From: Nakamurella flava
Lineage (GTDB): Bacteria; Actinomycetota; Actinomycetes; Mycobacteriales; Nakamurellaceae
Assembly (NCBI RefSeq): GCF_005298075.1
Contig: NZ_SZZH01000007.1
Span: 1-64,000, forward strand
DNA: 64,000 nt
Direction: 5' to 3'
Position numbers and translations under genes: made by a program. The notes under the pieces were generated by a model that worked only from the letters and a program-made list of their open reading frames with translations, searched no databases and was not told the origin of the DNA. Positions 51,744 to 60,527 of the stretch are shown in pieces; positions within the stretch are counted from its first letter, which is position 1; each line of letters opens with the position of its first letter.

Positions 51744-52904
51744 GTGGCTGGGGACAAGGTCGCGGTCCATTTCGGTGGTGGCAACATCGGCCGCGGTTTC
51801 GTGGGGTTGATCCTGCATCGGGCCGGGTATCGCCTGGTGTTCGCTGATGTGGCCGATGTGCTGATCGATGCGTTGAATGCGGCGGACTCCTATCAGGTGC
51901 GGGAGGTCGGTCAGGACTCGCGGACCGAGACGGTCGATGGTTTCACCGGGATCAACAGTCGCACTGATGAGGCCGCGGTTATTGAGGCGATTGCCGGCGC
52001 GGATGTGGTGACCACGGCGGTCGGGCCGACGGTGCTGAAGTTCGTGGCCCCGGTGATCGCCGCGGGGCTGCGGAAGCGGGACCCGGCCGCGGCGCCGCTG
52101 GTGGTGATGGCGTGTGAGAACGCGATCAACGCCACTGATGTCCTCAAGAACCACATCCGCGACGGGGCCGACGATTTCGACGTTTTGAACGGCCGGGCGG
52201 TGTTCGCCAACACCGCGGTCGACCGGATCGTGCCCGGCCAACCGCATGACGGGCTGGACGTGACGGTGGAGACGTATTTCGAGTGGGCCATCGAGCGGGG
52301 CCCGTTCAACGGTGACGAGCCGCAGATCCCGGACGCGACGTTCGTGGACGATCTGGCCCCGTACATCGAGCGGAAACTGTTCACCGTGAACACCGGTCAT
52401 GCGGCGACCGCGTATTTCGGGTTCGTCCGCGGGATCACCAAACTGTCCGATGCCCTGGATGATCCGGAGGTGCGGACCAACGTGCAGGGCGTGTTGGCCG
52501 AGACCAAGGCGTTGTTGGTGGCCAAACACGAATTCACCGCGCAGGCGCAGCAGGCCTACATCGACAAGATCATCACCCGGTTCGAGAACCCGTACCTGCC
52601 GGACACGGTGGACCGGGTCGGGCGGCAACCGCTGCGCAAACTGTCCCGCCACGAACGCCTGATCGGCCCGGCCGCCGAACTGGCCGAACGGGGCATCCAC
52701 CCGCCGGAGTTCCTGCTACGGGCGGTCGAGGCCGCGTTGCGGTTCGACGTCCCCGCCGACCCGGAAAGCGTCCAGTTGCAGAAAGCGCTGCGCACCCGCA
52801 CCCCCGACGAACTGGTCCGCGAGATCACCGGTCTGCAGCCCGACCACCCCCTGTACGACGACGTCCTCAGCGTCTTCGGACGCCGGGTCGCGGCGGTCTC
52901 CTGA
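51744..52904 (+). CDS. mtlD: Mannitol-1-phosphate 5-dehydrogenase
   Basis: This 386-residue polyol dehydrogenase has the N-terminal NAD motif AVHFGGGNIGRGFVGLILHRAG, VVMACENAINATDVLKNHI and TVNTGHAATAYFGFVRG, all typical of MtlD. It oxidises mannitol 1-phosphate to fructose 6-phosphate with NAD+. The GTG start lies 5 bp after the mtlF stop, so they are coupled. The product is the substrate of the phosphofructokinase encoded next. Confidence 0.95.
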   Translation: MAGDKVAVHFGGGNIGRGFVGLILHRAGYRLVFADVADVLIDALNAADSYQVREVGQDSRTETVDGFTGINSRTDEAAVIEAIAGADVVTTAVGPTVLKFVAPVIAAGLRKRDPAAAPLVVMACENAINATDVLKNHIRDGADDFDVLNGRAVFANTAVDRIVPGQPHDGLDVTVETYFEWAIERGPFNGDEPQIPDATFVDDLAPYIERKLFTVNTGHAATAYFGFVRGITKLSDALDDPEVRTNVQGVLAETKALLVAKHEFTAQAQQAYIDKIITRFENPYLPDTVDRVGRQPLRKLSRHERLIGPAAELAERGIHPPEFLLRAVEAALRFDVPADPESVQLQKALRTRTPDELVREITGLQPDHPLYDDVLSVFGRRVAAVS

Positions 52905-52923
52905 CCGCAGCGGCGCCGTCCGC

Positions 52924-52962
52924 CTTCCCCCAGCGTCTGCCTGCCGCGGGCGCCGGGGGAAG
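52924..52962 (+). terminator. Hairpin between mtlD and pfk
   Basis: CTTCCCCC (52924-52931) pairs with GGGGGAAG (52955-52962), with GCG/CGC inside. It suggests partial termination before pfk, which starts 57 bp later. Confidence 0.55.
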
Positions 52963-53018
52963 ATGGGACCCGGACATCGCCCTACGGCACGCCGAGTACC
53001 GGGAAGCAGGAACGACAC

Positions 53019-55265
53019 ATGGTCGAGCAGGCCCCTTCGACGTCGCGGCGCCGGGTCGCCGTTCTGACCAGCGGTGGCGATGCGCAGGGGATGAACCCGG
53101 CGGTGCGTGGTGTGGTGCGGACCGGGTTGAACCGGGGCGCGGAGATGTTCGCCGTGTACGAGGGCTACCAGGGGCTGGTCGACGGCGGGGAGGCCATCCG
53201 GCACGTCGAGTGGGACGATGTCAGCGGCGTCCTCAACCGCGGTGGCACCGTGATCGGGACGGCGCGGTCCAAGGACTTCCGGGAGCGTGATGGTCGGCGG
53301 ACCGCCGTCAAGCATCTGCTGGAGCACGGGATCGACCGGCTCGTGGTCATCGGTGGGGACGGCAGCCTGTCCGGCGCCGACCTGCTGCGGTCGGAGTGGG
53401 CGTCCCTGGTCCAGGAGCTGGCCGATCGGGGTGAGATCGATCAGGACACGGCCGACCGGCATCCGGCCCTGATGATCGCCGGGCTGGTCGGGTCGATCGA
53501 CAACGACATGCTCGGCACCGACATGACGATCGGGGCGGACAGCGCCCTGCACCGCATCGTGGAGGCGATCGACTCGATCGGGTCGACGGCGGCCAGTCAT
53601 CAGCGCAGTTTCGTGGTCGAGGTGATGGGCCGGCACTGCGGGTATCTGGCCCTGATGGGGGCGATCGCCGGCGGCGCCGATTACGTGTTGATTCCGGAGG
53701 ACCCGCCGCTGCCGGGGTGGGAGCAGAAGATGTGTGCGTTGCTGGCCTCGGGACGGGAGGCCGGGCGCCGGAACAGCATCGTGATCGTCGCCGAGGGCGC
53801 CCACGACCGGGACAACAACCCGATCACCAGCGAGTACGTGCTCAACGTCATCCGCGACACCCTGAACGAGGATGTGCGGTTGACGATCCTCGGGCACGTC
53901 CAGCGGGGTGGCGACCCCAGCGCCTACGACCGGTACACGAGTTCGATCCTGGGGTACGCGGCGTTGGAGGAGGTGCTCAGCGCCAAGCCCGACGGGGTGT
54001 CCAAGCTGATCGGCACCCGCGGGAACCGGGTGTCCAAGGTGCCGTTGATGGAATCGGTGGCCCAGACGCGGGCGTTGGCCGACGCGATCGCGGCGAAGGA
54101 TTTCAACACCGCGATGGCGATGCGCGGCAACGAGTTCACCGAGATGGAACACATCTTCCACGCGATCTCGCACGCCCTGCCGACGGTCACCCGCAAACGG
54201 AAGTCCACCCGGCTCGGGATCCTCAACGTCGGTGGTCTGGCCCCGGGGATGAACGCCGTCGCCCGCGCCGCGGTCCGGTTGGGTCTGGACCGTGGGCACA
54301 CCATGGTCGGCATCTCCAACAGCTTCCAGGGCCTGGTCGACGACGAGGTCCGCGAACTGCAGTGGGGTGATGTCGAGGGGTGGACCAGCCGGGGCGGCGC
54401 CGAGCTGGGCATCAGCCGGCGGGTGCCCACGGTCAAGGATCTGTACGCCATCGGCCGGGGCATCGAGAAGCACGGGCTGGACGGTTTGCTGATCGTCGGC
54501 GGGTGGGACGCGTTCGCCGCGGTCAGCACGATGCGCGCCGAGCAGGACCGGTACCCGGCGTTCCAGGTGCCGATGATCGTGCTGCCGGCGACCATCGACA
54601 ACAACATGCCGGCCTCCGAACAGTCGGTGGGGGCGGACACCGCCCTGAACCTGATCGTCGATTCCATCGACCGGATCCGGCAGACCGGCACCGCCTCCAA
54701 GCGGGTGTTCGTGGTCGAGACGATGGGCGGGTACTGCGGCTATCTGGCGTTGATGGGCGGCCTGTCCGGTGGGGCGGTGAAGGTGTACCTGCACGAGGAG
54801 GGCATCACGCTCAAGGACATCGCCGCCGACGTGGAGAACATGGTCGATGCCTTCCGCGCCGGGCAGCGGTTGTTCCTGACGGTCCGCAACGAGAAGGCCA
54901 GCCCGATGTACACGAGCGACTTCCTGGTGCGGGTGTTCGAGCAGGAAAGCCAGGACCTCTACGACGCGCGCGAGATCGTGCTGGGTCAGACCCAGCAGGG
55001 TGGCAGCCCCACCCCGATCGACCGGATCCTGGGCACCCGGCTGGCCGCGCATTCCATCGACTGGCTCAGCCACCAGGTCGACCTGCACAAGCACGACGCC
55101 GCGATGATCGGCATGCAGGAAGGCACCCCCCGGATCCGCACGCTGCGGCGGGTGGAGGAGATGGCCGACTGGGAACACCGCCGCCCGGTCCGGCAGTGGT
55201 GGATGGAACTGCGACCGGTCATCGACGTGCTCGCCGCCCGACTGGCCCTGCCCGAGAACGCCTGA
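53019..55265 (+). CDS. pfkA: 6-phosphofructokinase, duplicated eukaryotic type
   Basis: This 748-residue enzyme has two PFK domains in one chain, twice the usual bacterial length. The N-half (12-385) has full catalytic motifs: SGGDAQGMNPAVR, GGDGS (112-116), GSIDND (158-163, base Asp161), EVMGRHCGYLA and LGHVQRGG. The C-half (398-748) is altered in the manner of animal PFK: GGWDA (494-498) for GGDGS, TIDNN (525-529) and LGQTQQGGSPTPIDR, with a WWMELRPV end. Many of these strings match what I recall of human PFKM. It should use ATP to make fructose 1,6-bisphosphate, with the C-half probably regulatory. It follows mtlD and would draw off its product. Confidence 0.93.
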   Translation: MVEQAPSTSRRRVAVLTSGGDAQGMNPAVRGVVRTGLNRGAEMFAVYEGYQGLVDGGEAIRHVEWDDVSGVLNRGGTVIGTARSKDFRERDGRRTAVKHLLEHGIDRLVVIGGDGSLSGADLLRSEWASLVQELADRGEIDQDTADRHPALMIAGLVGSIDNDMLGTDMTIGADSALHRIVEAIDSIGSTAASHQRSFVVEVMGRHCGYLALMGAIAGGADYVLIPEDPPLPGWEQKMCALLASGREAGRRNSIVIVAEGAHDRDNNPITSEYVLNVIRDTLNEDVRLTILGHVQRGGDPSAYDRYTSSILGYAALEEVLSAKPDGVSKLIGTRGNRVSKVPLMESVAQTRALADAIAAKDFNTAMAMRGNEFTEMEHIFHAISHALPTVTRKRKSTRLGILNVGGLAPGMNAVARAAVRLGLDRGHTMVGISNSFQGLVDDEVRELQWGDVEGWTSRGGAELGISRRVPTVKDLYAIGRGIEKHGLDGLLIVGGWDAFAAVSTMRAEQDRYPAFQVPMIVLPATIDNNMPASEQSVGADTALNLIVDSIDRIRQTGTASKRVFVVETMGGYCGYLALMGGLSGGAVKVYLHEEGITLKDIAADVENMVDAFRAGQRLFLTVRNEKASPMYTSDFLVRVFEQESQDLYDAREIVLGQTQQGGSPTPIDRILGTRLAAHSIDWLSHQVDLHKHDAAMIGMQEGTPRIRTLRRVEEMADWEHRRPVRQWWMELRPVIDVLAARLALPENA

Positions 55266-55520
55266 TCCGGGCGGCGGAGCGTGGCGCGGGGCGGACCGAG
55301 TCACCTGAACGGCTGGTCGGCGGAGTGAAACCGTCACGATGAGTCGACGGGCGGAACGGGCAGCAGGTACCAAAGGTATGGCGCGCCCTCCCTGCTCGGC
55401 CGGGTGCGTCGAGGTATCTGTAGGGGTATCCAGGCCTGTGCTCCCGAGCTGTCACGGACGGTCATCGCAAATGGTGTGTGCTCAACCCGACGTACGGGAC
55501 CCCCGGCCCGGAGTGGGTCG

Positions 55521-56246
55521 GTGACCGCGGGCCCCGGCCGCTTCGGACAGCCCGACCTTCCCGACCGGCCGCCGCCGGCGGGCCTGTTCACCCGCGGCTA
55601 CGACAAGGCGAGCACCGACGAGCTGGTCAACGAGCTCCTCGCCCAGATCCAGGAACGCACCACCCGGCTCTACACGGTGGAGCGGGAGAACCGCCGGCTG
55701 CGGGCCGAACGGTCGGCCGAGGTCCACGCCGCCCGGGTCTCGGAGGTGGAGGACAGCATCGCCGTGCTCTCCACGGCGCAGCAGGACGCGGACCGGGTGA
55801 TGGCCGAGGCCGACGCCTACCGCGAACAGGTGGCCGCCGAGGCCGAGCGGATGCGCAAGGAGGCCCGTCGCGCCGCCGAGGCGATCCTGGCCGAGGCGCA
55901 CGCCCGGTCGCAGGAGGTCGACCGCCGCGAGCAGCAGATCCAGCTCACCCAGGACGAGCTGCGCCGGCAGACCGAGTACCTGCGGTCCGTCCGGGACGCA
56001 GCCGGCACCCAGGTGCTGCGGTTCCTCAACGGCATCGTCGACCACGTGGCGGCCGAGTTCGGGGCGGCCGACCCGGCGGCGGTGACCAGCGGTGCCGCCC
56101 AGCCGCCGCGGGACCCCGGGTCACCGGGGCGGCCGTTCCCGCAGTTGCCCCCGGCCCCCGGCGTGCCCGGAGCCGCGGCGTCGCCGACGCGGGCCCGTCG
56201 TCGTCGCGAACCCCGCGGCCACGTCCGGCACCTCGCCGGACGCTGA
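55521..56246 (+). CDS. DivIVA-like coiled-coil protein
   Basis: This 241-residue protein has an N-terminal motif FTRGYDKASTDELVNELLAQIQERTTRL that fits the DivIVA/Wag31-related domain. A long alpha-helical coiled coil (about residues 45-165; charged, Ala-rich, with repeated EAERMRKEARRAAE) follows, then a Pro-rich disordered tail. Such proteins mark curved membranes at poles or septa, or are its relatives of unknown role. The GTG at 55521 has GGAG eight bases upstream. The 255 bp before it contain GGTATC/GGTACC boxes but no gene. Confidence 0.75.
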   Translation: MTAGPGRFGQPDLPDRPPPAGLFTRGYDKASTDELVNELLAQIQERTTRLYTVERENRRLRAERSAEVHAARVSEVEDSIAVLSTAQQDADRVMAEADAYREQVAAEAERMRKEARRAAEAILAEAHARSQEVDRREQQIQLTQDELRRQTEYLRSVRDAAGTQVLRFLNGIVDHVAAEFGAADPAAVTSGAAQPPRDPGSPGRPFPQLPPAPGVPGAAASPTRARRRREPRGHVRHLAGR

Positions 56247-56253
56247 TCCGGCC

Positions 56254-56793
56254 TCAGGCCGCCGGGCCGGTCTCGTCCCGATGGGCGCGGGAGAGCTCGA
56301 CGTAGCGGTGGGCGCTGCGCCGGATGCGGTCCTGCTCGTCCTCGGTGAGCGTGCGCTTCACCGTTCCCGGCACCCCGGCGATCAGCGAGCCGGGCGGCAC
56401 CGTGGTGCCGCCCAGGACGACGGTGCCGGCAGCGACCAGCGAACCCGCGCCGATGGTCGCCCCGTTCAGCACCAGGGCGCCCATGCCGATCAGGCAGTCG
56501 TCCTCGACGACGCAGCCGTGCAGCACGGCGCGGTGGCCGGCGGTCACCCCGGATCCGATGACCGTCGGGTGGTGCGGGTCGGAGTGCATGACCACGCCGT
56601 CCTGCACGTTGGTCCGGGCGCCGATCGTGATGGTCGAGGTGTCGGCGCGCAGGACGGCCCCGTAGAAGACCCCGCTCTCCGCTCCGATGCGGACCGCGCC
56701 GACGACGGTCGCGTCGGCGGCCACGAACGCGGTCGGGTCGACCTCCGGGTGGGTGTCACGAAAGGGCAGCAACGTCATGTGCCCATCAGACAC
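56254..56793 (-). CDS. Gamma carbonic anhydrase-family protein
   Basis: This 179-residue left-handed beta-helix protein has the hexapeptide repeats FVAADATVVGAVRIGAESGVFYGAVLRAD, NVQDGVVMHSD, TAGHRAVLHGCVVEDDCLIGMGA and a C-terminal helix. The His residues in the HSDPHHP and GHRAVLHG segments are at the zinc-ligand positions. Members include YrdA-like proteins with weak or no carbonic anhydrase activity, so the reaction is uncertain. The start is GTG at 56793 or ATG at 56778. It is convergent with the DivIVA-like gene. Confidence 0.85.
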   Translation of the reverse strand: MSDGHMTLLPFRDTHPEVDPTAFVAADATVVGAVRIGAESGVFYGAVLRADTSTITIGARTNVQDGVVMHSDPHHPTVIGSGVTAGHRAVLHGCVVEDDCLIGMGALVLNGATIGAGSLVAAGTVVLGGTTVPPGSLIAGVPGTVKRTLTEDEQDRIRRSAHRYVELSRAHRDETGPAA

Positions 56794-56847
56794 CCCACCG
56801 GCCCCCGCGCCGGCATCGGTACCCGGTCGCTCGCGCAGGTCGCCGGC

Positions 56848-57429
56848 TCACCGCTCGACGATCACATCGACCAGCCGCGTGGTCTGCGGCCCGAGGTTCG
56901 ACCACCCGCCCGAGGTTTCCAGCAACGCGATCGCCGAGGTGGGGAACCGGTCGCCGAGCCGTCGCAGGGCCTCGTCGTCGGAGCCGGGGCCGGCGAGTTC
57001 ATCGGCCAGGTCGGGCAGGCCGGGGAAGTGCCCGACGACCAGCACCGAGCGCACCGGGGACGGGAGGGCGCGCAGCAGGGGCAGCAGTTCCTCATAGCCG
57101 GCGCCGTAGATCTCCGGGCGGTACTGCACCCGGTCGGCGGTGACCATGCCGTCGAGGACCCCGCTGGCGGCCAGCGTCTCCCGGGTGCGGGTGGCCGTCG
57201 AGCAGAGCACCACGTCGAAGGCGCCGATCTCCCGGGCCAGGCGGTCGCCGGCCAGTCCGGCCTGCCGCCGGCCCCGCGGGGCCAGCGGGCGATCGTGGTC
57301 GGCCACCTCGTCCGGGTAGGCCGATTTGCCGTGCCGGAGCAGGGCGAGCCGCCGTCCGGTGGACGGTGCGTCGGAATCCGAGGCGGACTGTTGTGCGGTC
57401 GGAGCGGCGGCGAGCGGGATCGTCGTCAT
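56848..57429 (-). CDS. sixA: SixA-like histidine phosphatase
   Basis: This 193-residue histidine-phosphatase protein has the catalytic RHGKS motif in RLALLRHGKSAYPDEVADHD, then the pair of Arg in CSTATRTRETL and the second catalytic His in VLVVGHFPGLP. It resembles the phosphohistidine phosphatase SixA. By analogy it may dephosphorylate PTS or two-component phosphohistidines; with a mannitol PTS nearby that is possible but unproven. The ATG has GAGG just upstream. Confidence 0.82.
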   Translation of the reverse strand: MTTIPLAAAPTAQQSASDSDAPSTGRRLALLRHGKSAYPDEVADHDRPLAPRGRRQAGLAGDRLAREIGAFDVVLCSTATRTRETLAASGVLDGMVTADRVQYRPEIYGAGYEELLPLLRALPSPVRSVLVVGHFPGLPDLADELAGPGSDDEALRRLGDRFPTSAIALLETSGGWSNLGPQTTRLVDVIVER

Positions 57430-57520
57430 GCCTCATCCTGCGGTATGCGGCCACTGCCGCGATCATGACCATGCCCGAACGGGTGGCGTGGGGGTCGTGT
57501 CGAGACGAAGGAGGGTGCCG

Positions 57521-58465
57521 GTGAGCCCGGTCGCCAGCGAGATCACCCTGCGGTTCCTGGCCGCGCCCACCGATGTGGCCGTGGACGGGGCCGTGCACGG
57601 CGGCAAGGTCCTGGAGTGGATCGACAAGGCCGCCTACGCCTGCGCGGTCGGCTGGAGCGGCCACTACTGCGTGACGGTGTACGTCGGGAACGTGCACTTC
57701 TCCCGGCCCATCGCGTCCGGCCATCTGGTCGAGGTGCACGCCCGGCTGATCAACACCGGCCGCTCCAGCATGGACATCCAGGTGACGGTGTCCTCGGCCG
57801 ATCCGCAGGTCGGCGACTTCTCGCTGGCCACCACCTGCCTGGTCATCTTCGTGGCGGTGGACGGCGAGGGGCGGCCGACCGCGGTGCCGACCTGGGCGCC
57901 GCGGACGTCGCTGGAGCAGCGGTTGCAGGCCAACGTGCTGGAACGGGTCCAGTTGCGCGCCGACATCGAGGCGGCGATGAAGGAGCAGCAGTACACCGAG
58001 GCCGGGACCGCACCGCAGGTGACGTTGCGGTTCCTGGCCGCGCCGACCGACGTCAACTGGGGCGGCAAGGTCCACGGCGGCACGGTGATGCGCTGGATCG
58101 ACGAGGCCGCCTACGCGTGTGGGGCGAACTGGAGCGGCGGGGAGTGCATCGCGACCTACTCCGGCGGGGTGCGGTTCTACCGGCCGATCCTCATCGGCCA
58201 CCTGGTGGAGGTGACGGCCCGGCTGCTGCGGACCGGGCGCACGTCCATGCACATCAGCGTGCACGTCAGCTCCGGTGATCCGAAGGCGCCGCAGATGCGG
58301 CTGACCACCCACAGCCTCACCGTGTTCGTGGCCCTGGGGGAGGACAAGCGGGCCCGTCAGGTGCCGCGCTGGCGGCCCGTGAGCGCCGAGGACAAGGCGC
58401 TGGAGGCCCACGCCCTGCACCTCATCGACGTGCGGTCGCGGGCCGCGCAGCCGCCGTTGCAGTGA
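57521..58465 (+). CDS. Double-hotdog acyl-CoA thioesterase
   Basis: This 314-residue protein contains two hotdog domains in tandem (about residues 5-135 and 160-290). Their active-site helices are AVHGGKVLEWIDKAAYACA and KVHGGTVMRWIDEAAYACG. The two repeats are very alike, each opening with TLRFLAAPTDV, as in BACH/ACOT7-type thioesterases that cleave long-chain acyl-CoA. The GTG at 57521 follows AAGGAGG. Confidence 0.87.
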   Translation: MSPVASEITLRFLAAPTDVAVDGAVHGGKVLEWIDKAAYACAVGWSGHYCVTVYVGNVHFSRPIASGHLVEVHARLINTGRSSMDIQVTVSSADPQVGDFSLATTCLVIFVAVDGEGRPTAVPTWAPRTSLEQRLQANVLERVQLRADIEAAMKEQQYTEAGTAPQVTLRFLAAPTDVNWGGKVHGGTVMRWIDEAAYACGANWSGGECIATYSGGVRFYRPILIGHLVEVTARLLRTGRTSMHISVHVSSGDPKAPQMRLTTHSLTVFVALGEDKRARQVPRWRPVSAEDKALEAHALHLIDVRSRAAQPPLQ

Positions 58466-58469
58466 CCGC

Positions 58470-59750
58470 TCAGGCGGTTCCGGCCGCGGGGGTCGGCTTC
58501 GGCCGGCCCGCGTCGCCCGGCTGGTCGGGGCGGTCGTCGTCCGAGTCCGCGTCCGAGTCCGCGTCGGCGTCGGTGTCCTCCGGGTCGGGGGCCGCCCCGA
58601 TCTGTTCCCGCAGGTAGCGGGCGACCACCTGGAAGACGGCGACGGCGGGCACCGACAGGAACGCCCCGATGATCCCGAACAGGGTGCCGCCCAGGGCCAC
58701 CACGGTCAGCACCACCGCGGGGTGCATCTTCAGCGTCTTGCCGACCAGGATCGGCTGCATCACGTTGCCCTCGAGCTGCTGGACGACAAGCACGATGACC
58801 AGCACCCCGACCGCGGTCCACAGCCCGTTGCTGACCAGCGCGACGAGCACGGCGATCGTGCCGGCGGTGAACGCGCCGACGATCGGGATGAACCCGCCGA
58901 AGAACGTCAGGACGGCGATCGGGATCGCGAACGGCACTCCGAGCAGCCAGACGCCCAGACCGATGAAGATCCCGTCGACCGCGGCCACCGCGGCCTGCGA
59001 CCACACGTACTGGCCGAGCGCCTTCCAGACCCGCTGGGACAGCTCGGTGAAGTGGCTGCCGGCGCCGTCGCCGATCCACTGCCGCAGCCAGGGCAGGAAC
59101 CGTGGCCCGTCCTTGAGGAAGAAGAACGTCAGCACCAGCGCGAGGACGAGCGTGATGATCGCGGAGCCGATGGTGCCGAGGCTGCTGACGACGTACGCGG
59201 CGATGACCTGGCCGTTGTCGCGCAGCTGGGAGATGCCCTGGTCGACCAGGTCGCTGAGGGTGTCGGTGGACAGGTTCAGCGGCGGTCCCTCGATCCACGC
59301 CTGCACGGTGGACAGGCCGTTGGCCGCCTGGTTGACCAGATCGTCGGCCTGGTCCCGGACCTGCGGCAGGAGCAGCACGACGATGCCGATGACGAAGGCG
59401 AACAGGGCCAGGACCGAGAGGATCGCGGCCAGCGCGGGCGGCAACCACCGGCGGAGGAACCGGGTGGGCGGCCAGAGCACGGTCGACAGCAGCAGGCCGA
59501 GGAAGATCGGCAGCAGGATGCTCCACAGCCAGCCCATCACCCAGAACAGCGCGATGAGCCCCGCGCCGATGATGAGGACGCGGACCGTCCAGGACGAAAG
59601 GTCGACCAGTCCGTGCTTGACCCGTTGCTGCGGCGAGCGCTGCGCCCAGGCCGCCGACCGGACCGGCGCGGGCGCCATGATGTCCGGATCCGGATCGACG
59701 GGGGGCGGTGGCTGGGCGGCGGACCCGGTCTTGCGCCAGCGAAGGGGCAT
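58470..59750 (-). CDS. AI-2E family membrane transporter
   Basis: This 426-residue protein of the AI-2E/PerM family (DUF20) has eight hydrophobic segments. Conserved stretches are FFFLKDGPRFLPWLRQWIG, the loop FGGFIPIVGAFTAGTIAVLVAL and LEGNVMQPILVGKTLKMHPAVV. The C-terminus is a strongly acidic Asp-rich tail. The family exports small molecules or ions; AI-2 export applies only to some members. The ATG at 59750 has AGGAG nine bases upstream. It is convergent with the thioesterase gene. Confidence 0.88.
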   Translation of the reverse strand: MPLRWRKTGSAAQPPPPVDPDPDIMAPAPVRSAAWAQRSPQQRVKHGLVDLSSWTVRVLIIGAGLIALFWVMGWLWSILLPIFLGLLLSTVLWPPTRFLRRWLPPALAAILSVLALFAFVIGIVVLLLPQVRDQADDLVNQAANGLSTVQAWIEGPPLNLSTDTLSDLVDQGISQLRDNGQVIAAYVVSSLGTIGSAIITLVLALVLTFFFLKDGPRFLPWLRQWIGDGAGSHFTELSQRVWKALGQYVWSQAAVAAVDGIFIGLGVWLLGVPFAIPIAVLTFFGGFIPIVGAFTAGTIAVLVALVSNGLWTAVGVLVIVLVVQQLEGNVMQPILVGKTLKMHPAVVLTVVALGGTLFGIIGAFLSVPAVAVFQVVARYLREQIGAAPDPEDTDADADSDADSDDDRPDQPGDAGRPKPTPAAGTA

Positions 59751-59925
59751 GGGCTCGATCTCCTGACGGGTCATGCGTGGACGGGGACGGCCCCGGGACC
59801 CACGGTGCAGTCCCCGCCGCCGGCCCCCCTGAACCGGATGTCGCATTCCATCCTCTCCGGTCGGTGACCGAAACGGGCGTCATTGCCACCCGGGTGCGCG
59901 TCGGTCGGGGGCGGATCATGACCGG

Positions 59926-60456
59926 GTGCACTCTCTGGAACTGCTGCTGGACGACGCCACCGACGCCGCGGTCCGGGCGCACTGGCGGCGTCTGCTCGAC
60001 GCCGACCTGCCCAGCCAGGCCCGCCACACCGGGGCCAGCAACCGGCCGCACGTCACGCTCGCCCTGGCCGACGACCTGCCGGTCGACGTGGTCGCGGCCG
60101 TCCGGCGGGCGGTGGGCGCGTCCCTCCCGCTGGACCTGCGGCTGGGTGGGCTGCTGGTGTTCGCCGGCCGGCGTCCGGTGGTGAGCCGGCTGGTGGTCGC
60201 CTCGACCGCCCTGCTGGACCTGCAGGCGGCCGTGGTCGCCGCGCTGGGGGACGAGGCGGTCGACCCGCACGGCCAGTTCGCCGCCGGGGCGTGGACACCG
60301 CACGTCACCCTGGCCCGCCGGCTGGGTCCGGACGACCTCGGTGCGGTGCTGGAGGTGGCCGGCGAGGAGCCCGTCGACCTGGTCGGGCGGGCGGTCGAGT
60401 TGCGGCAGTGGGACATGACGGCCAAGGTGACCGGCACGCTCGTCGCGGCGCAATGA
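59926..60456 (+). CDS. 2'-5' RNA ligase-like 2H phosphoesterase
   Basis: This 176-residue protein carries the two HxTx motifs of the 2H superfamily: RPHVTLALAD at residues 40-49 and TPHVTLARRL near 126. The catalytic pair of His-x-Thr is therefore intact. Members act on cyclic phosphates at RNA ends or related nucleotides; the true substrate is unknown. The GTG start follows a weak SD. It stands alone just upstream of hrpA. Confidence 0.85.
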   Translation: MHSLELLLDDATDAAVRAHWRRLLDADLPSQARHTGASNRPHVTLALADDLPVDVVAAVRRAVGASLPLDLRLGGLLVFAGRRPVVSRLVVASTALLDLQAAVVAALGDEAVDPHGQFAAGAWTPHVTLARRLGPDDLGAVLEVAGEEPVDLVGRAVELRQWDMTAKVTGTLVAAQ

Positions 60457-60527
60457 CGGCCGCCGGGTGACGGCCGCCGTAAATCCCGGCCGGTCGTCGG
60501 CGTGGTCGGCCTATCCTGGATCCAGTC

